Shown here: piece by piece, positions 7,977 to 15,792 of the stretch
How positions within the stretch are numbered: position 1 is the stretch's first letter
Layout: the number at the start of each line of letters is the position of its first letter
From: Opitutaceae bacterium
Lineage (GTDB): Bacteria; Verrucomicrobiota; Verrucomicrobiia; Opitutales; Opitutaceae
Length of the DNA stretch: 45,334 nucleotides
Reading direction: 5' to 3'
NCBI GenBank assembly: GCA_947474995.1
Contig: CANJNJ010000025.1
Coordinates: 1-45,334, forward strand
Made by a program: the position numbers and the translations under genes
The notes under the pieces: model-generated
Database searches by the model: none
The model's input: the letters and a program-made list of their open reading frames with translations, nothing else
What the model was told of the DNA's origin: nothing

Positions 7977-9656
7977 ATGCACTTTCCATGGTATGGCTTG
8001 GGCCGATCCCTCGCGACCCAGGTCTTCGGCACCCTCCTGATCGCGATCGGCCCGGTTCTCTTGCGCGGCGCATCCGCGCCGGGTCCGCAGAATGAAATCG
8101 TGGATCTCGGCGGTTACGCCACGCAGGTCTATGTGGATCCTCAGCGGGGCAACGACATCACCGGTGATGGTTCAAGGGCCCACCCGGTGGCCTCGCTCAC
8201 CCGCGCGCTCGAGCAGTCGCCCGGCGCCGGAAAACGGATGGCGGTGTTGCTTTCGCAAGGCCGCTATCGTGAACCGACATTCTCGCTCAAGCCCGACGTC
8301 GATCTCTTCGGCGGCTTCGCCGAGCCCGGCGGCGCGCGTGACATCATCAAGTTCGCTTCGGTGATCGACGGCGAGGATGCCCGGAGGCTCGCGTTCGGTG
8401 CGGATCGCGCGCGCGTCGACGGCGTCCATTTCGTCCACGGCCGGGTGCGCGGCAAGGGTGGCGCGCTGCTGTGCGATGGCACCTCGCCCGTCCTGACCAA
8501 CTGCATCTTCGTCGAAAATCGCACGATGATTCCGCTGAACTGGGAACCGCCGCTGCTCCATCTCACCGCCCATGACGGCGGGGCCGTGATGTGTCTCAAC
8601 GGTGCGGCGCCGCGCTTCGAGCACTGCTACTTCTATCGCAACACCACCGAATGCGGCCGCGGGGCGGCGATCGCCAGCGACCGCGGCGCCAAGCCGCACA
8701 TCGCCTCCTGCGTGTTTGCCAACAACCGCGCCGGCATCGACGACCCTATGCGCAGCAGCGACGGCGGCGCCGTTTCGCTCTTCGACCACTCCGATGGCGC
8801 CTTCATCGGCAACGTCGTCGTGGCCAACACCGCGCTGGCCCGCAATGACGCGGGCGGCGTCTTCGTGGCACTGTGGTCCGCCCCGCAGATCGCGGACAAC
8901 GTCATCGTCGGCAACGAAAGCGGCGACGACGCCGGCGGTCTCTTTATCGGCGGGCAGGAACACCGCTACGGCGTCCCCCTCGACCCTTACCCGACCGCCG
9001 ACCGCTACCACATCGTCGTGGAGCGCAATGTTTTCGTCGGCAACGTCAACGGCACGCGCAACTCCGGGGCGATGCGCGTGACGATGGAGTCGCGCGTGCG
9101 TTTCACCGATAACGTCATCGCCGCCAATGCCGGCGGGTTTTATCTGCAACGCTCCGAGATCGTCGCCGAACGCAACACCGTCTGGCAGGACTGGCGCTTC
9201 CTCGAGGACAAGCCGTCGCTCGGCCCCAGCCGGATGACCGGAAATATCCTGCTCGGTCCGCTCGATCATCCGGGCCAGGCGCGGGTCGCGCTCACGCACA
9301 ACATGAGCGAGCCCTCCGCCGGCGGTACGGACATCCTGCCCGTGGCCGACGTCTTCCTCGACGACGCCGTCGCGGGAAAGATCACGGCCCTGCGTTTTGA
9401 CCTGGCTACTTTCACCACGGTGGTGACGACAGCGGATCCGCTGCCGGCGGGCGCCCGTCTGCCCGGACGCCCCATTAACGTCGGCGGAAAACGCAACGGC
9501 CACTGGCATGTCGTCAAGGCCGCCAGCGGAACCGAAATTATCGTCTGGGGCCGGACCGAAGCCGAAACCCACCCCGGACAGGAATTCGAAATTCAACGCA
9601 CCTTCACCCTCAAGCCCGACGCCCCCGCCGGCATCGGCGCGCGGGTCGCCAAGTAG
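7977..9656 (+). CDS. Secreted right-handed parallel beta-helix protein
   Basis: A 559-residue exported protein. The N terminus has a hydrophobic stretch (VFGTLLIAIGPVLL) ahead of the mature part. It then opens with YVDPQRGNDITGDGSRAHPV, the start typical of DUF1565/pectate-lyase-like helices. Residues 140-420 are a series of short coils with asparagine and glycine ladders (CDGTSPVLTNCIFVEN, GAAPRFEHCYFYRN, GGAVSLFDHSDGAFIGNVVV, NVIAANAGGFYLQRSE). Such proteins bind or cleave polysaccharides; no lyase catalytic triad is evident, so enzymatic activity is uncertain. It follows the receptor by 5 bp and is probably a surface or periplasmic partner in the same uptake system. Its stop codon TAG (9654-9656) lies inside a palindromic repeat element. 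Confidence 0.83.
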   Translation: MHFPWYGLGRSLATQVFGTLLIAIGPVLLRGASAPGPQNEIVDLGGYATQVYVDPQRGNDITGDGSRAHPVASLTRALEQSPGAGKRMAVLLSQGRYREPTFSLKPDVDLFGGFAEPGGARDIIKFASVIDGEDARRLAFGADRARVDGVHFVHGRVRGKGGALLCDGTSPVLTNCIFVENRTMIPLNWEPPLLHLTAHDGGAVMCLNGAAPRFEHCYFYRNTTECGRGAAIASDRGAKPHIASCVFANNRAGIDDPMRSSDGGAVSLFDHSDGAFIGNVVVANTALARNDAGGVFVALWSAPQIADNVIVGNESGDDAGGLFIGGQEHRYGVPLDPYPTADRYHIVVERNVFVGNVNGTRNSGAMRVTMESRVRFTDNVIAANAGGFYLQRSEIVAERNTVWQDWRFLEDKPSLGPSRMTGNILLGPLDHPGQARVALTHNMSEPSAGGTDILPVADVFLDDAVAGKITALRFDLATFTTVVTTADPLPAGARLPGRPINVGGKRNGHWHVVKAASGTEIIVWGRTEAETHPGQEFEIQRTFTLKPDAPAGIGARVAK

Positions 9657-9760
9657 CGCGGGTCTTTGACCCGCGTTTTTTCTCCCGCTTCTTGTTATGA
9701 TCCCATTCGAAATGTCGTTCCCTTCCCACCGTACCAACGCGGGTCAAAGACCCGCGCTAC
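9653..9760. repeat. REP-like paired palindromes (family with CGCGGGTC-TTT-GACCCGCG)
   Basis: Two inverted copies of one palindrome: 9653-9675 reads GTAG then CGCGGGTCTTTGACCCGCG, and 9738-9760 is its reverse complement ending CTAC. The pair forms a BIME-like unit of about 108 bp. The GTAG head of the first copy supplies the TAG stop codon of the gene before it. The second copy would be translated if the next gene were started too far upstream. Confidence 0.85.
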
Positions 9761-9780
9761 TCCGGACCACGCTTCGCACC

Positions 9781-10773
9781 ATGGCCGCAATTTTCTGCGC
9801 GCTGAGTGTGTCGGCGCTCGTCGCCGCCGATGGCGTCACGCCGGCCAAGCCGAAGCACGTCAACCTCGCCCTCGAGCTGCTCGCCCAGGATCAGCCGGTC
9901 TATTATTCCTACGGCACCGACGGCTACGAGGCCGGCAAGGCCGCGGCGAAAACGTGGGCCGACATCCTGATGTACGACATGGAGGGCAACGCCATGGACT
10001 TCACGATGCTCCGCGCGTTCATGAAAGGCCTGGTCGACGGCGGTCCGACCTACAGCGGCCACCGCACCCCGGCCGTCATTGTCACGCTCCCGCTCTATGG
10101 ATTGAACGAGGAACAGGTCCTCGCGAACCACTGGATGATTCAACAGGCCCTCGCCTGCGGCGTCCACGGCCTGCACTTCTGCCACGCGCGCGACCCGGGC
10201 GCGATCGCGGCCTTCATCCGCGCGTCGCGCTATGAAATCAACCGCCAGGCCGTTGGCGCAGGTCTGAAAGAGGGCATCCGGATGTTTGGCACGCACGCGT
10301 TTGCGGCGTGGGTGTGGGGCGTCACGCCCAAGGAGTATTACGATCGCTGTGATCCCTGGCCGCTCAATCCGAAGGGCGAGCTACTCATGGGATTGAAGAT
10401 CGAAGATCACGTCGCCCTCGGAAACACCGAGGCGAACCTGCGCGTTCCCGGCATCGCGTTCGGCGAATGGGGTCCGCGCGACACAAGTTACTCCAACGGC
10501 TTTTTCGACGTCGCGATGGACTATGGCCGCAAGCCCGGAGTCATCGAGCCGGCGCCGCTCAAGGCCGCCGCGGATCGCGTCATCAAGGCCTGCAAGGAGG
10601 CCCATGTGTTCGTTCTCGACAATGTGCGACCGGAGGATGTCACGCGCCGGATCGACGAAGGCATCCGGGTCTGCGCCGGCGGCATCGAGGAATCCGCCGA
10701 AATCGGCCGGCGGTATACGAAACGAACTCTGCCCTGGAAGCCGTTTGTGCCGCCCGGCGACAAGGGAAAATGA
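9781..10773 (+). CDS. Exported HpcH/HpaI aldolase-family protein
   Basis: A 330-residue protein of the HpcH/HpaI (2-oxo acid aldolase/citrate lyase beta) family, which cleave or form hydroxy-2-oxo acids with a divalent metal. Family features seen: the barrel entry ADILMYDMEGNAMDF, a metal-site glutamate in LMGLKIEDHVAL, and the second acidic position in GIAFGEWGPRDTSYSNG. The C terminus has the usual AAADRVIKACKEAHVFVLDN helix-strand. Unusually, the N terminus is a signal peptide (MAAIFCALSVSALVAADG), so the enzyme would act in the periplasm rather than in the cytoplasm. I chose the ATG at 9781 because upstream in-frame codons run through the REP element. It follows the beta-helix gene by 124 bp on the same strand. 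The substrate is unknown. Confidence 0.8.
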   Translation: MAAIFCALSVSALVAADGVTPAKPKHVNLALELLAQDQPVYYSYGTDGYEAGKAAAKTWADILMYDMEGNAMDFTMLRAFMKGLVDGGPTYSGHRTPAVIVTLPLYGLNEEQVLANHWMIQQALACGVHGLHFCHARDPGAIAAFIRASRYEINRQAVGAGLKEGIRMFGTHAFAAWVWGVTPKEYYDRCDPWPLNPKGELLMGLKIEDHVALGNTEANLRVPGIAFGEWGPRDTSYSNGFFDVAMDYGRKPGVIEPAPLKAAADRVIKACKEAHVFVLDNVRPEDVTRRIDEGIRVCAGGIEESAEIGRRYTKRTLPWKPFVPPGDKGK

Positions 10774-10830
10774 ACATCCCAGGAGTATTTCAACAATCCC
10801 ACCCATGCCAAACATCGGTCGCCCCATTCC

Positions 10831-10887
10831 TGTAGCTGCGAGCGCCAGCGAGTGGTCTGCCGTCCGCTCGCTGGCGCTCGCAGCTAC
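10831..10887. repeat. REP-like palindrome (TAGCTGCGAGCGCCAGCGAG family)
   Basis: TGTAGCTGCGAGCGCCAGCG starts at 10831; its near reverse complement CGCTGGCGCTCGCAGCTAC ends at 10887, with a short spacer. Like the other families it begins GTAG and ends CTAC. It lies in the gap between the aldolase gene and the LamG gene. Confidence 0.8.
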
Positions 10888-10926
10888 GCCAACCAAGCCG
10901 AAGCAGGCTTCGGGGTATCCGACCCA

Positions 10927-13356
10927 ATGAGAATGAACCGCCTCGCCTCGATCCTCGCCCTGCTGCTCTCGCTGCCAGCGGTCCGCGCCGCCGAAACCGT
11001 CGCCTTCTTTCCGTTCGATGAGCCCGTCGGGCTGTATCCGAGCAGCGTCATTTCCGATCACAGCGCCGCGCGAATCCCGCTCATCATCGGTCCGGGCGGC
11101 AGCATCGTGCCGGGGAAATTCGGCCACGCCTTTTCCACCGCGGCGCAGCCGCCCGTGGATTATCCCGCTGGCAGCGTGCTCTTCGGGCTGACGCCCGCGC
11201 CGATTCCCGCCGGTCGCACGGTCGAGCCGCTGAACTGGCACAACGCCCGCTTTGCGGCCCTGCTCACGGCGGGCGAGAAACATCTCCGCAAGGAAATCGC
11301 CGCGCCGAATCCGACCGCCACCGGGCTCAACCTCGGGGCCTTTGATTGGACGGTGGAATTTTGGTATCGCGGGGCCGCCGCACCGGCCGGCTCCACCGAT
11401 GCCGTCGTCTTCGAACTCGGCGAAGGCCCGCGCGCGGAAAACGATCATGTGACCGCGCTCCTGCTCGCCAGCGACCGGTCGGGCTTCGTGTTCGTGAACC
11501 AGCCCGGTGGCACGCGGGCCACCATCGCGTCGGATCGCGCCGCCCTCACCACGGCAACGCGCTGGGCGCATTTCGCGTTCGTGCACGATGCGGCGCGCGG
11601 TGTGATCACGCACTACGTCGACGGCCGCCCGGTCGGGGCGCCGGTGACCGTGAAGGTGCAGGCGCTGCCCGCGGGCGCCGAGGCCTACTTTTCCCTGGGC
11701 CGCGATGCGCGCTGGGAACGCGCGTTGCCGGGAGCCATGGACGAGCTGCGCGTGTCCCGCGGCGCGGTTTACGCGGCGGCCTTCACGCCGCCGGGTTCGC
11801 TCGTGGCCAATCCCACGGCGGGAGCCCCTGCCATCCCGGCCAGGATTTCAGAGCCGCTCCGCTTTGCGGAAAAGAAGAACGCTGCTCCGGTCCAACTTGG
11901 CGGCTCCAAGCACCTGCTGCTCGACGACGCGCTGTTCCCCGAGCACACAAATGTCAGCTTCGTCCCGACCCCGCCACTGCGCGTCGAAATGGTCCTCGAG
12001 CTCCAAAGCCCCATGCGCAAGCACGTGGTCGTCCTCGACGACGGGCAGGGGCTGATTCGCCTCTATGCACCGCTGGCCAACGATCTCCTCGGCGTGCTCA
12101 CGTCCAAGGACGGATTGCATTTTGACGAACCGCGGCTGACGACGGGCACCGACAAATCCCCGAATATCGTGATGCCGGAGGACGCTGGCACGCCCTCCGT
12201 TTTCATAGATCCGCTGGCCCCGCCGGCCGAGCGGTGGAAATTGGTCAGTGGCTGGGGCGACCGCGGAATTTTTGTTTTTACGTCCCCCGACGGCTACGCG
12301 TGGACACTCGTTCCGACGGCCGCGATTTCCGCCCGCTCCGCGTCGCAGTCGAATCTGTTCTACGACGATCAACGCGGGCAGTATCTCGGCTACCACCGCA
12401 CCGACATCGCGCGCACGGCCTACGGCCGGACCGAGCGCCGGTTCGTGATGACGGCCGTCGACAGCTTGCAGCCGCCGTGGCCGTTTACGCCGCTCGTGCA
12501 GGCCGATTACGATCGGGTGGCCGAGGCGATGCGCCTTCCCAAGGAACGCCCGTGGTACCTCGACAACGGTCCGCTCACGCCCGGTGGCATCGGCATCGAG
12601 TGGCCGACCGTTTTCCAGCCCGTCGACGGCTTTGATCCCACGGCGACCGATATCTACGTGCCCAAAGCGGTGAAATATCCCTGGGCGCCCGACGCCTATC
12701 TCGCGTTTCCCCCGATCTATTTCCACTACGAAGGTACCCGGCCGGAAACCCGGGCCGCTCTCGGCGAAAAAGATCACGGCCGCGGTTCCGGCCCCATCGA
12801 AACGCAGCTCATGGCGAGCCGCGATGGCGTGAACTGGACGCATTATCCGCGCCCGGTGTGGCTCGGCATCGGCGAACAGGCGGGGTTCGACGTGCACCAG
12901 ACCTACATGGCACACGGCATGATTCGCCGCGGCGAGGAAGTGTGGATGTACACCTTCAATTCCAACGTCTATCATTCCGGGGCGAAGGGGAAAAAAGAAC
13001 GGCGGGCGATCTTTCGCACCGTGCAACGGGTGGATCGCTTCGTCGCCGCCGAAGCGCCCTACGAGCGCGAGGCCACGCTGGTGAGCCGACCGCTGGTTTT
13101 CGCCGGCCAGCAGCTGATTCTGAATATCGACACCCACGCGTCGGGTTGGGCCCAGATTGGGCTGCGTCATGCCGACGGTTCCGCGATTGAAGGCTTCGGC
13201 GTCGACGAATGCGTTTACGTCAATGGCAACGAACTCCACTACCCGGTCGAGTGGCTGGGCGGCCGCAAGGACGTCTCCGCCCTCGCCGGCCAGACGGTGC
13301 AAATCGTCGTGCGGATGCGGGGCGCGAGCCTCTTCTCGATGCAGTTCACGCCGTGA
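10927..13356 (+). CDS. Secreted LamG-domain protein with C-terminal five-bladed-propeller-like region
   Basis: An 809-residue exported protein. The start at 10927 gives a clean signal peptide (LASILALLLSLPAVRAAET); longer starts run through a repeat element. Residues about 20-300 form a LamG/concanavalin-A-like domain (FDWTVEFWYRG, RWAHFAFVHDAARGVITHYV, DGRPVGAPVTVKV, GAMDELRVSRG), usually carbohydrate binding. From about 340 on there are motifs like those of GH32/GH43-type beta-propellers (VVVLDDGQGLIRLYAPL, GVLTSKDGLHFDEP, GIFVFTSPDGYAWTLVP, SRDGVNWTHYPRP). This suggests glycoside hydrolase or glycan-binding activity, but I cannot place the acidic catalytic residues with certainty. The last 90 residues are a small beta-sandwich-like tail. 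It belongs to the same secreted-protein run as the receptor. Confidence 0.78.
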   Translation: MRMNRLASILALLLSLPAVRAAETVAFFPFDEPVGLYPSSVISDHSAARIPLIIGPGGSIVPGKFGHAFSTAAQPPVDYPAGSVLFGLTPAPIPAGRTVEPLNWHNARFAALLTAGEKHLRKEIAAPNPTATGLNLGAFDWTVEFWYRGAAAPAGSTDAVVFELGEGPRAENDHVTALLLASDRSGFVFVNQPGGTRATIASDRAALTTATRWAHFAFVHDAARGVITHYVDGRPVGAPVTVKVQALPAGAEAYFSLGRDARWERALPGAMDELRVSRGAVYAAAFTPPGSLVANPTAGAPAIPARISEPLRFAEKKNAAPVQLGGSKHLLLDDALFPEHTNVSFVPTPPLRVEMVLELQSPMRKHVVVLDDGQGLIRLYAPLANDLLGVLTSKDGLHFDEPRLTTGTDKSPNIVMPEDAGTPSVFIDPLAPPAERWKLVSGWGDRGIFVFTSPDGYAWTLVPTAAISARSASQSNLFYDDQRGQYLGYHRTDIARTAYGRTERRFVMTAVDSLQPPWPFTPLVQADYDRVAEAMRLPKERPWYLDNGPLTPGGIGIEWPTVFQPVDGFDPTATDIYVPKAVKYPWAPDAYLAFPPIYFHYEGTRPETRAALGEKDHGRGSGPIETQLMASRDGVNWTHYPRPVWLGIGEQAGFDVHQTYMAHGMIRRGEEVWMYTFNSNVYHSGAKGKKERRAIFRTVQRVDRFVAAEAPYEREATLVSRPLVFAGQQLILNIDTHASGWAQIGLRHADGSAIEGFGVDECVYVNGNELHYPVEWLGGRKDVSALAGQTVQIVVRMRGASLFSMQFTP

Positions 13357-13379
13357 ACTCGGATTCCACCACCGCCCGC

Positions 13380-13405
13380 GTCGCCCGCTTCGAGAGAAGC
13401 GGGAG
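13380..13405 (+). repeat. REP-like hairpin with CGAGAG loop, copy 1
   Basis: GTCGCCCGCTT, loop CGAGAG, AAGCGGGAGG. The stem is CCCGCTT/AAGCGGG. It sits 24 bp after the LamG gene's stop and could also act as a weak 3' stabilising hairpin. Related copies are at 29103, 40768 and 40816. Confidence 0.75.
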
Positions 13406-13462
13406 GTTTGGAGGTCCGGCCTGCTTTCGGTCCCGACCCGCAGAAAAGGTGGTGGTGCAGCC

Positions 13463-13536
13463 GTTGTTGGTAGTACCGCCTTCAGGCGGCGCTTGGTCCA
13501 CTTTCGTTCCGCCTAAAGGCGGGACGACGAACAAGA
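13463..13536. repeat. REP pair of the TTCCGCC family, copy 1
   Basis: Two palindromes in inverted orientation: GTTGGTAGTACCGCC-TTCA-GGCGG on the left and CCGCC-TAAA-GGCGG followed by GACGACGAAC on the right. The pair forms a BIME-like unit in the gap between two plus-strand genes. This left copy is slightly diverged (TACC for TTCC). Confidence 0.85.
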
Positions 13537-13640
13537 ACTCGCGTTTCCTTACGATTTAAATGTTGGGCTTGCCGTTCGAAAGGTCGGACTGAGGTCTGTC
13601 TCTTTTGCCACTTGTGCCCTCTTTTGCGGCCCTCAAAATC

Positions 13641-14516
13641 ATGTACTCGCGCTTTATCATCCTCGGACTTCTGATCTCCTTGGATCAGCTCGCCGCCCGC
13701 GCCGCCGATATCACGTTCACCGTCGCCTCGCTGAAAGTGATGCCCGCCAGCCGCGACAAAGCGGCCAACTATGCGCTCTTCGAAAAGCTGGCCCGCGAGG
13801 CCGCGAAGCGCGGCGCGGATCTGATCGTGACGCCCGAAGGCTACCTCGATGACTACGCTGGGGGCGGTCCGAAGCAGGCGCCGGACATGAACCGGAAAAA
13901 ACTGGCAACGCTGGCCGAGCCCATCGATGGCCCGACCGCTCGAAAAGCGGGCGCGCTGGCCCGGGAATTAAAGGTCCATCTGATTTTCTGCTTCACCGAA
14001 GCGCGCGCCGGCAAGCTGATGAACACCGCCGCGATCTTCGCTCCCGACGGCTCGCTCATTGGCCGCTACTCCAAGTCCCACATCGCCGGCGGGGAAATCT
14101 ACGACGCCGGCAACGAGTTGCCCGTCTTCGACACCAAGCTCGGAAAAATGGGCGTATTGATCTGCTTTGACCGGCAGCCGCCGGAAAACGCCCGCACGCT
14201 CGCACTCCGCGGCGCGCAATTCATTGTCGTCCCCGCCTACGGGAAAACGAGCACGGAGCTGGACGAGGACATCATGCTGCGCACGCGGGCGTTCGAAAAC
14301 GGCATCTACGTGATCTACACGAGCCCGCGCAACGCGTTCGTCGCGGGCCCGAAGGGTGAACTCGGCGATCAGGAACGCAGCGAGGTGAACGGCCTGGTGA
14401 TGGGGAAGGTCGTGCTCGACGACCGGATCGGAGATCGGAACTCCATCCAAGTCCGCCGGCCGGAAATGTATGGGGAGCTGGTCCAGCCGGCGCAAAAAAC
14501 GAAGCCCGTCAAATGA
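13641..14516 (+). CDS. Exported carbon-nitrogen hydrolase (nitrilase superfamily), first of two
   Basis: A 291-residue nitrilase-superfamily amidohydrolase, which cleaves amide or nitrile C-N bonds through a cysteine thioester. The Glu-Lys-Cys triad is visible: E66 in IVTPEGYLDD, K145 in GRYSKSHIAG and C175 in GVLICFDRQP. The ATG at 13641 is preferred because it gives an immediate signal peptide (FIILGLLISLDQLAARAAD); the enzyme is therefore probably periplasmic, which is uncommon for the superfamily. The next gene encodes a second, distant paralogue of the same fold, also exported. The substrate is unknown; an amide or N-acetyl group released from an imported polymer would fit, as inference. 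Confidence 0.85.
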   Translation: MYSRFIILGLLISLDQLAARAADITFTVASLKVMPASRDKAANYALFEKLAREAAKRGADLIVTPEGYLDDYAGGGPKQAPDMNRKKLATLAEPIDGPTARKAGALARELKVHLIFCFTEARAGKLMNTAAIFAPDGSLIGRYSKSHIAGGEIYDAGNELPVFDTKLGKMGVLICFDRQPPENARTLALRGAQFIVVPAYGKTSTELDEDIMLRTRAFENGIYVIYTSPRNAFVAGPKGELGDQERSEVNGLVMGKVVLDDRIGDRNSIQVRRPEMYGELVQPAQKTKPVK

Positions 14517-14550
14517 CTACCCGTGCCACCACCGATCGCCGGATTCAGCC

Positions 14551-14618
14551 GTTGGTAGTTCCGCCTTTAGGCGGAATCCGCCTACCACAAACATCCGCCT
14601 GAAGGCGGAACTACCAAC
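14551..14618. repeat. REP pair of the TTCCGCC family, copy 2
   Basis: GTTGGTAGTTCCGCC-TTTA-GGCGG and CCGCC-TGAA-GGCGG followed by AACTACCAAC, facing each other. It lies between the two carbon-nitrogen hydrolase genes. Confidence 0.9.
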
Positions 14619-14675
14619 AGGCCAGCCTCCCATCTCGGCATTTTCGTTCCCTTGGACGCCAACCAAATCTCCCTC

Positions 14676-15599
14676 ATGAAAACATTTCTTCGCCATTCGT
14701 CGCTGGGACTCGGCCTCATCGGATTCGCTGTCACGGCCCACGCCCAGCCCGCGCCGACGAAATCAGGCACCCCCGCCCTCGCAACCCTGCGTGTCGCCGT
14801 CGTCCAGATGCGCTCAGAGCCCGACGTCAAAGCCAACGTCGCGAAAGTCATCCGCCATCTCTCCGCTCTTGCCGCCAAGGGCGTGCAAGTCGTCGCGTTT
14901 CCCGAGTGCGCCCTGTCGAACTACGAACCGGCGGCGGTCCACGTCTCCGCCGAGACACTCGTGGCGGCCGAAAACGAAGTCGCCGCCGCCTGTCGCCAGT
15001 CCGCCCTCTGTGCGATCGTCGGCACCACCCAGCAACGCGGTGGCCAGGCTTTCAACCAGGCCCTCATCATCGACGCGCAGGGCCGCATCATGGCGCGCTA
15101 CGACAAGGTTTACCTGACGGACCTTGAGCGTCGCTGGGGTTTCATCAGCGGCACCGGCTTGCCTCCGGTGTTTCCCATCGCCGGCGTCCAGGCTTCGATC
15201 ATGATCTGCCACGACAGCCGCTTTCCGGAGCTCGTCCGGTTGCCGGTGCTCGCGGGCGCCCGCGTCATCTTCTACGTTTCGCATGAGGCCGGAATCTTTA
15301 AGGAAAGCAAAATGGTGCCCTACCGCGCGCAAGTGCAGGCGCGGGCGGTCGAGAACGACGTCTTTGTCGTGCATGCCAATGCCCCGGCCAACGACGTGCG
15401 GACCGGCTCGCACGGGCAGAGTCGGATCGTGCAGGCCGACGGCAACATCATGCAGGAGGCCGGCCAGCTGCAGGAGGAAGTGCTCATCGCCGACCTCAAC
15501 CTGGCCGACGCGACCGCCGAGCGCGCGCGGGAGTCGATCGAGGGACCATTCGGCGACTGGTGGCGGGAAGGCCTGAAGCGGGTACCCATCGTCCAATGA
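14676..15599 (+). CDS. Exported carbon-nitrogen hydrolase (nitrilase superfamily), second of two
   Basis: A 307-residue nitrilase-superfamily enzyme with Glu-Lys-Cys triad at E77 (VVAFPECALSNYEP), K144 (MARYDKVYLTD) and C178 (SIMICHDSRFPEL). The ATG at 14676 is followed at once by a signal peptide (SSLGLGLIGFAVTAHAQ); an upstream TTG at 14652 is less likely. It resembles beta-ureidopropionase/N-carbamoyl amidase-type members more than true nitrilases, but the substrate cannot be set from sequence. It follows the first hydrolase gene, separated by a REP pair, and precedes an exported phosphoesterase, so the three may scavenge nitrogen and phosphate from imported compounds (inference). Confidence 0.85.
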   Translation: MKTFLRHSSLGLGLIGFAVTAHAQPAPTKSGTPALATLRVAVVQMRSEPDVKANVAKVIRHLSALAAKGVQVVAFPECALSNYEPAAVHVSAETLVAAENEVAAACRQSALCAIVGTTQQRGGQAFNQALIIDAQGRIMARYDKVYLTDLERRWGFISGTGLPPVFPIAGVQASIMICHDSRFPELVRLPVLAGARVIFYVSHEAGIFKESKMVPYRAQVQARAVENDVFVVHANAPANDVRTGSHGQSRIVQADGNIMQEAGQLQEEVLIADLNLADATAERARESIEGPFGDWWREGLKRVPIVQ

Positions 15600-15679
15600 T
15601 CCGGCGACGGCCCATCACATTGGGGAGCGCCGAAAGAATTTCTCGATGAATTTTTCCTACCAACCGTCCTGGCTCGGCA

Positions 15680-15763
15680 GGTGGGCCGTGCGCTCCGCCG
15701 CGCGGCCGTCGGCCGATAGATCGATCCCTGAGGATTGGCCGCGCGCGGAGCGCCCGGCCCACC
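15680..15763. repeat. REP-like paired palindromes (GGTGGGCC...GGCCCACC family)
   Basis: GGTGGGCCGTGCGCTCCGCC (from 15680) and its near reverse complement, ending GGAGCGCCCGGCCCACC at 15763, enclose about 30 bp. Each arm holds its own GC-rich stem. The unit sits just upstream of the phosphoesterase gene and is part of the leader if that gene has its own promoter. Confidence 0.75.
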
Positions 15764-15792
15764 TTTCAACAGCGGAATCCGAACCCACCCCA

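Noticed and set aside
9697-9780. Longer N termini for several genes (for example 9697, 10852, 15646, 20518, 29103)
   Set aside because: The extra codons translate repeat palindromes and place signal peptides internally; the shorter starts begin directly with signal peptides.
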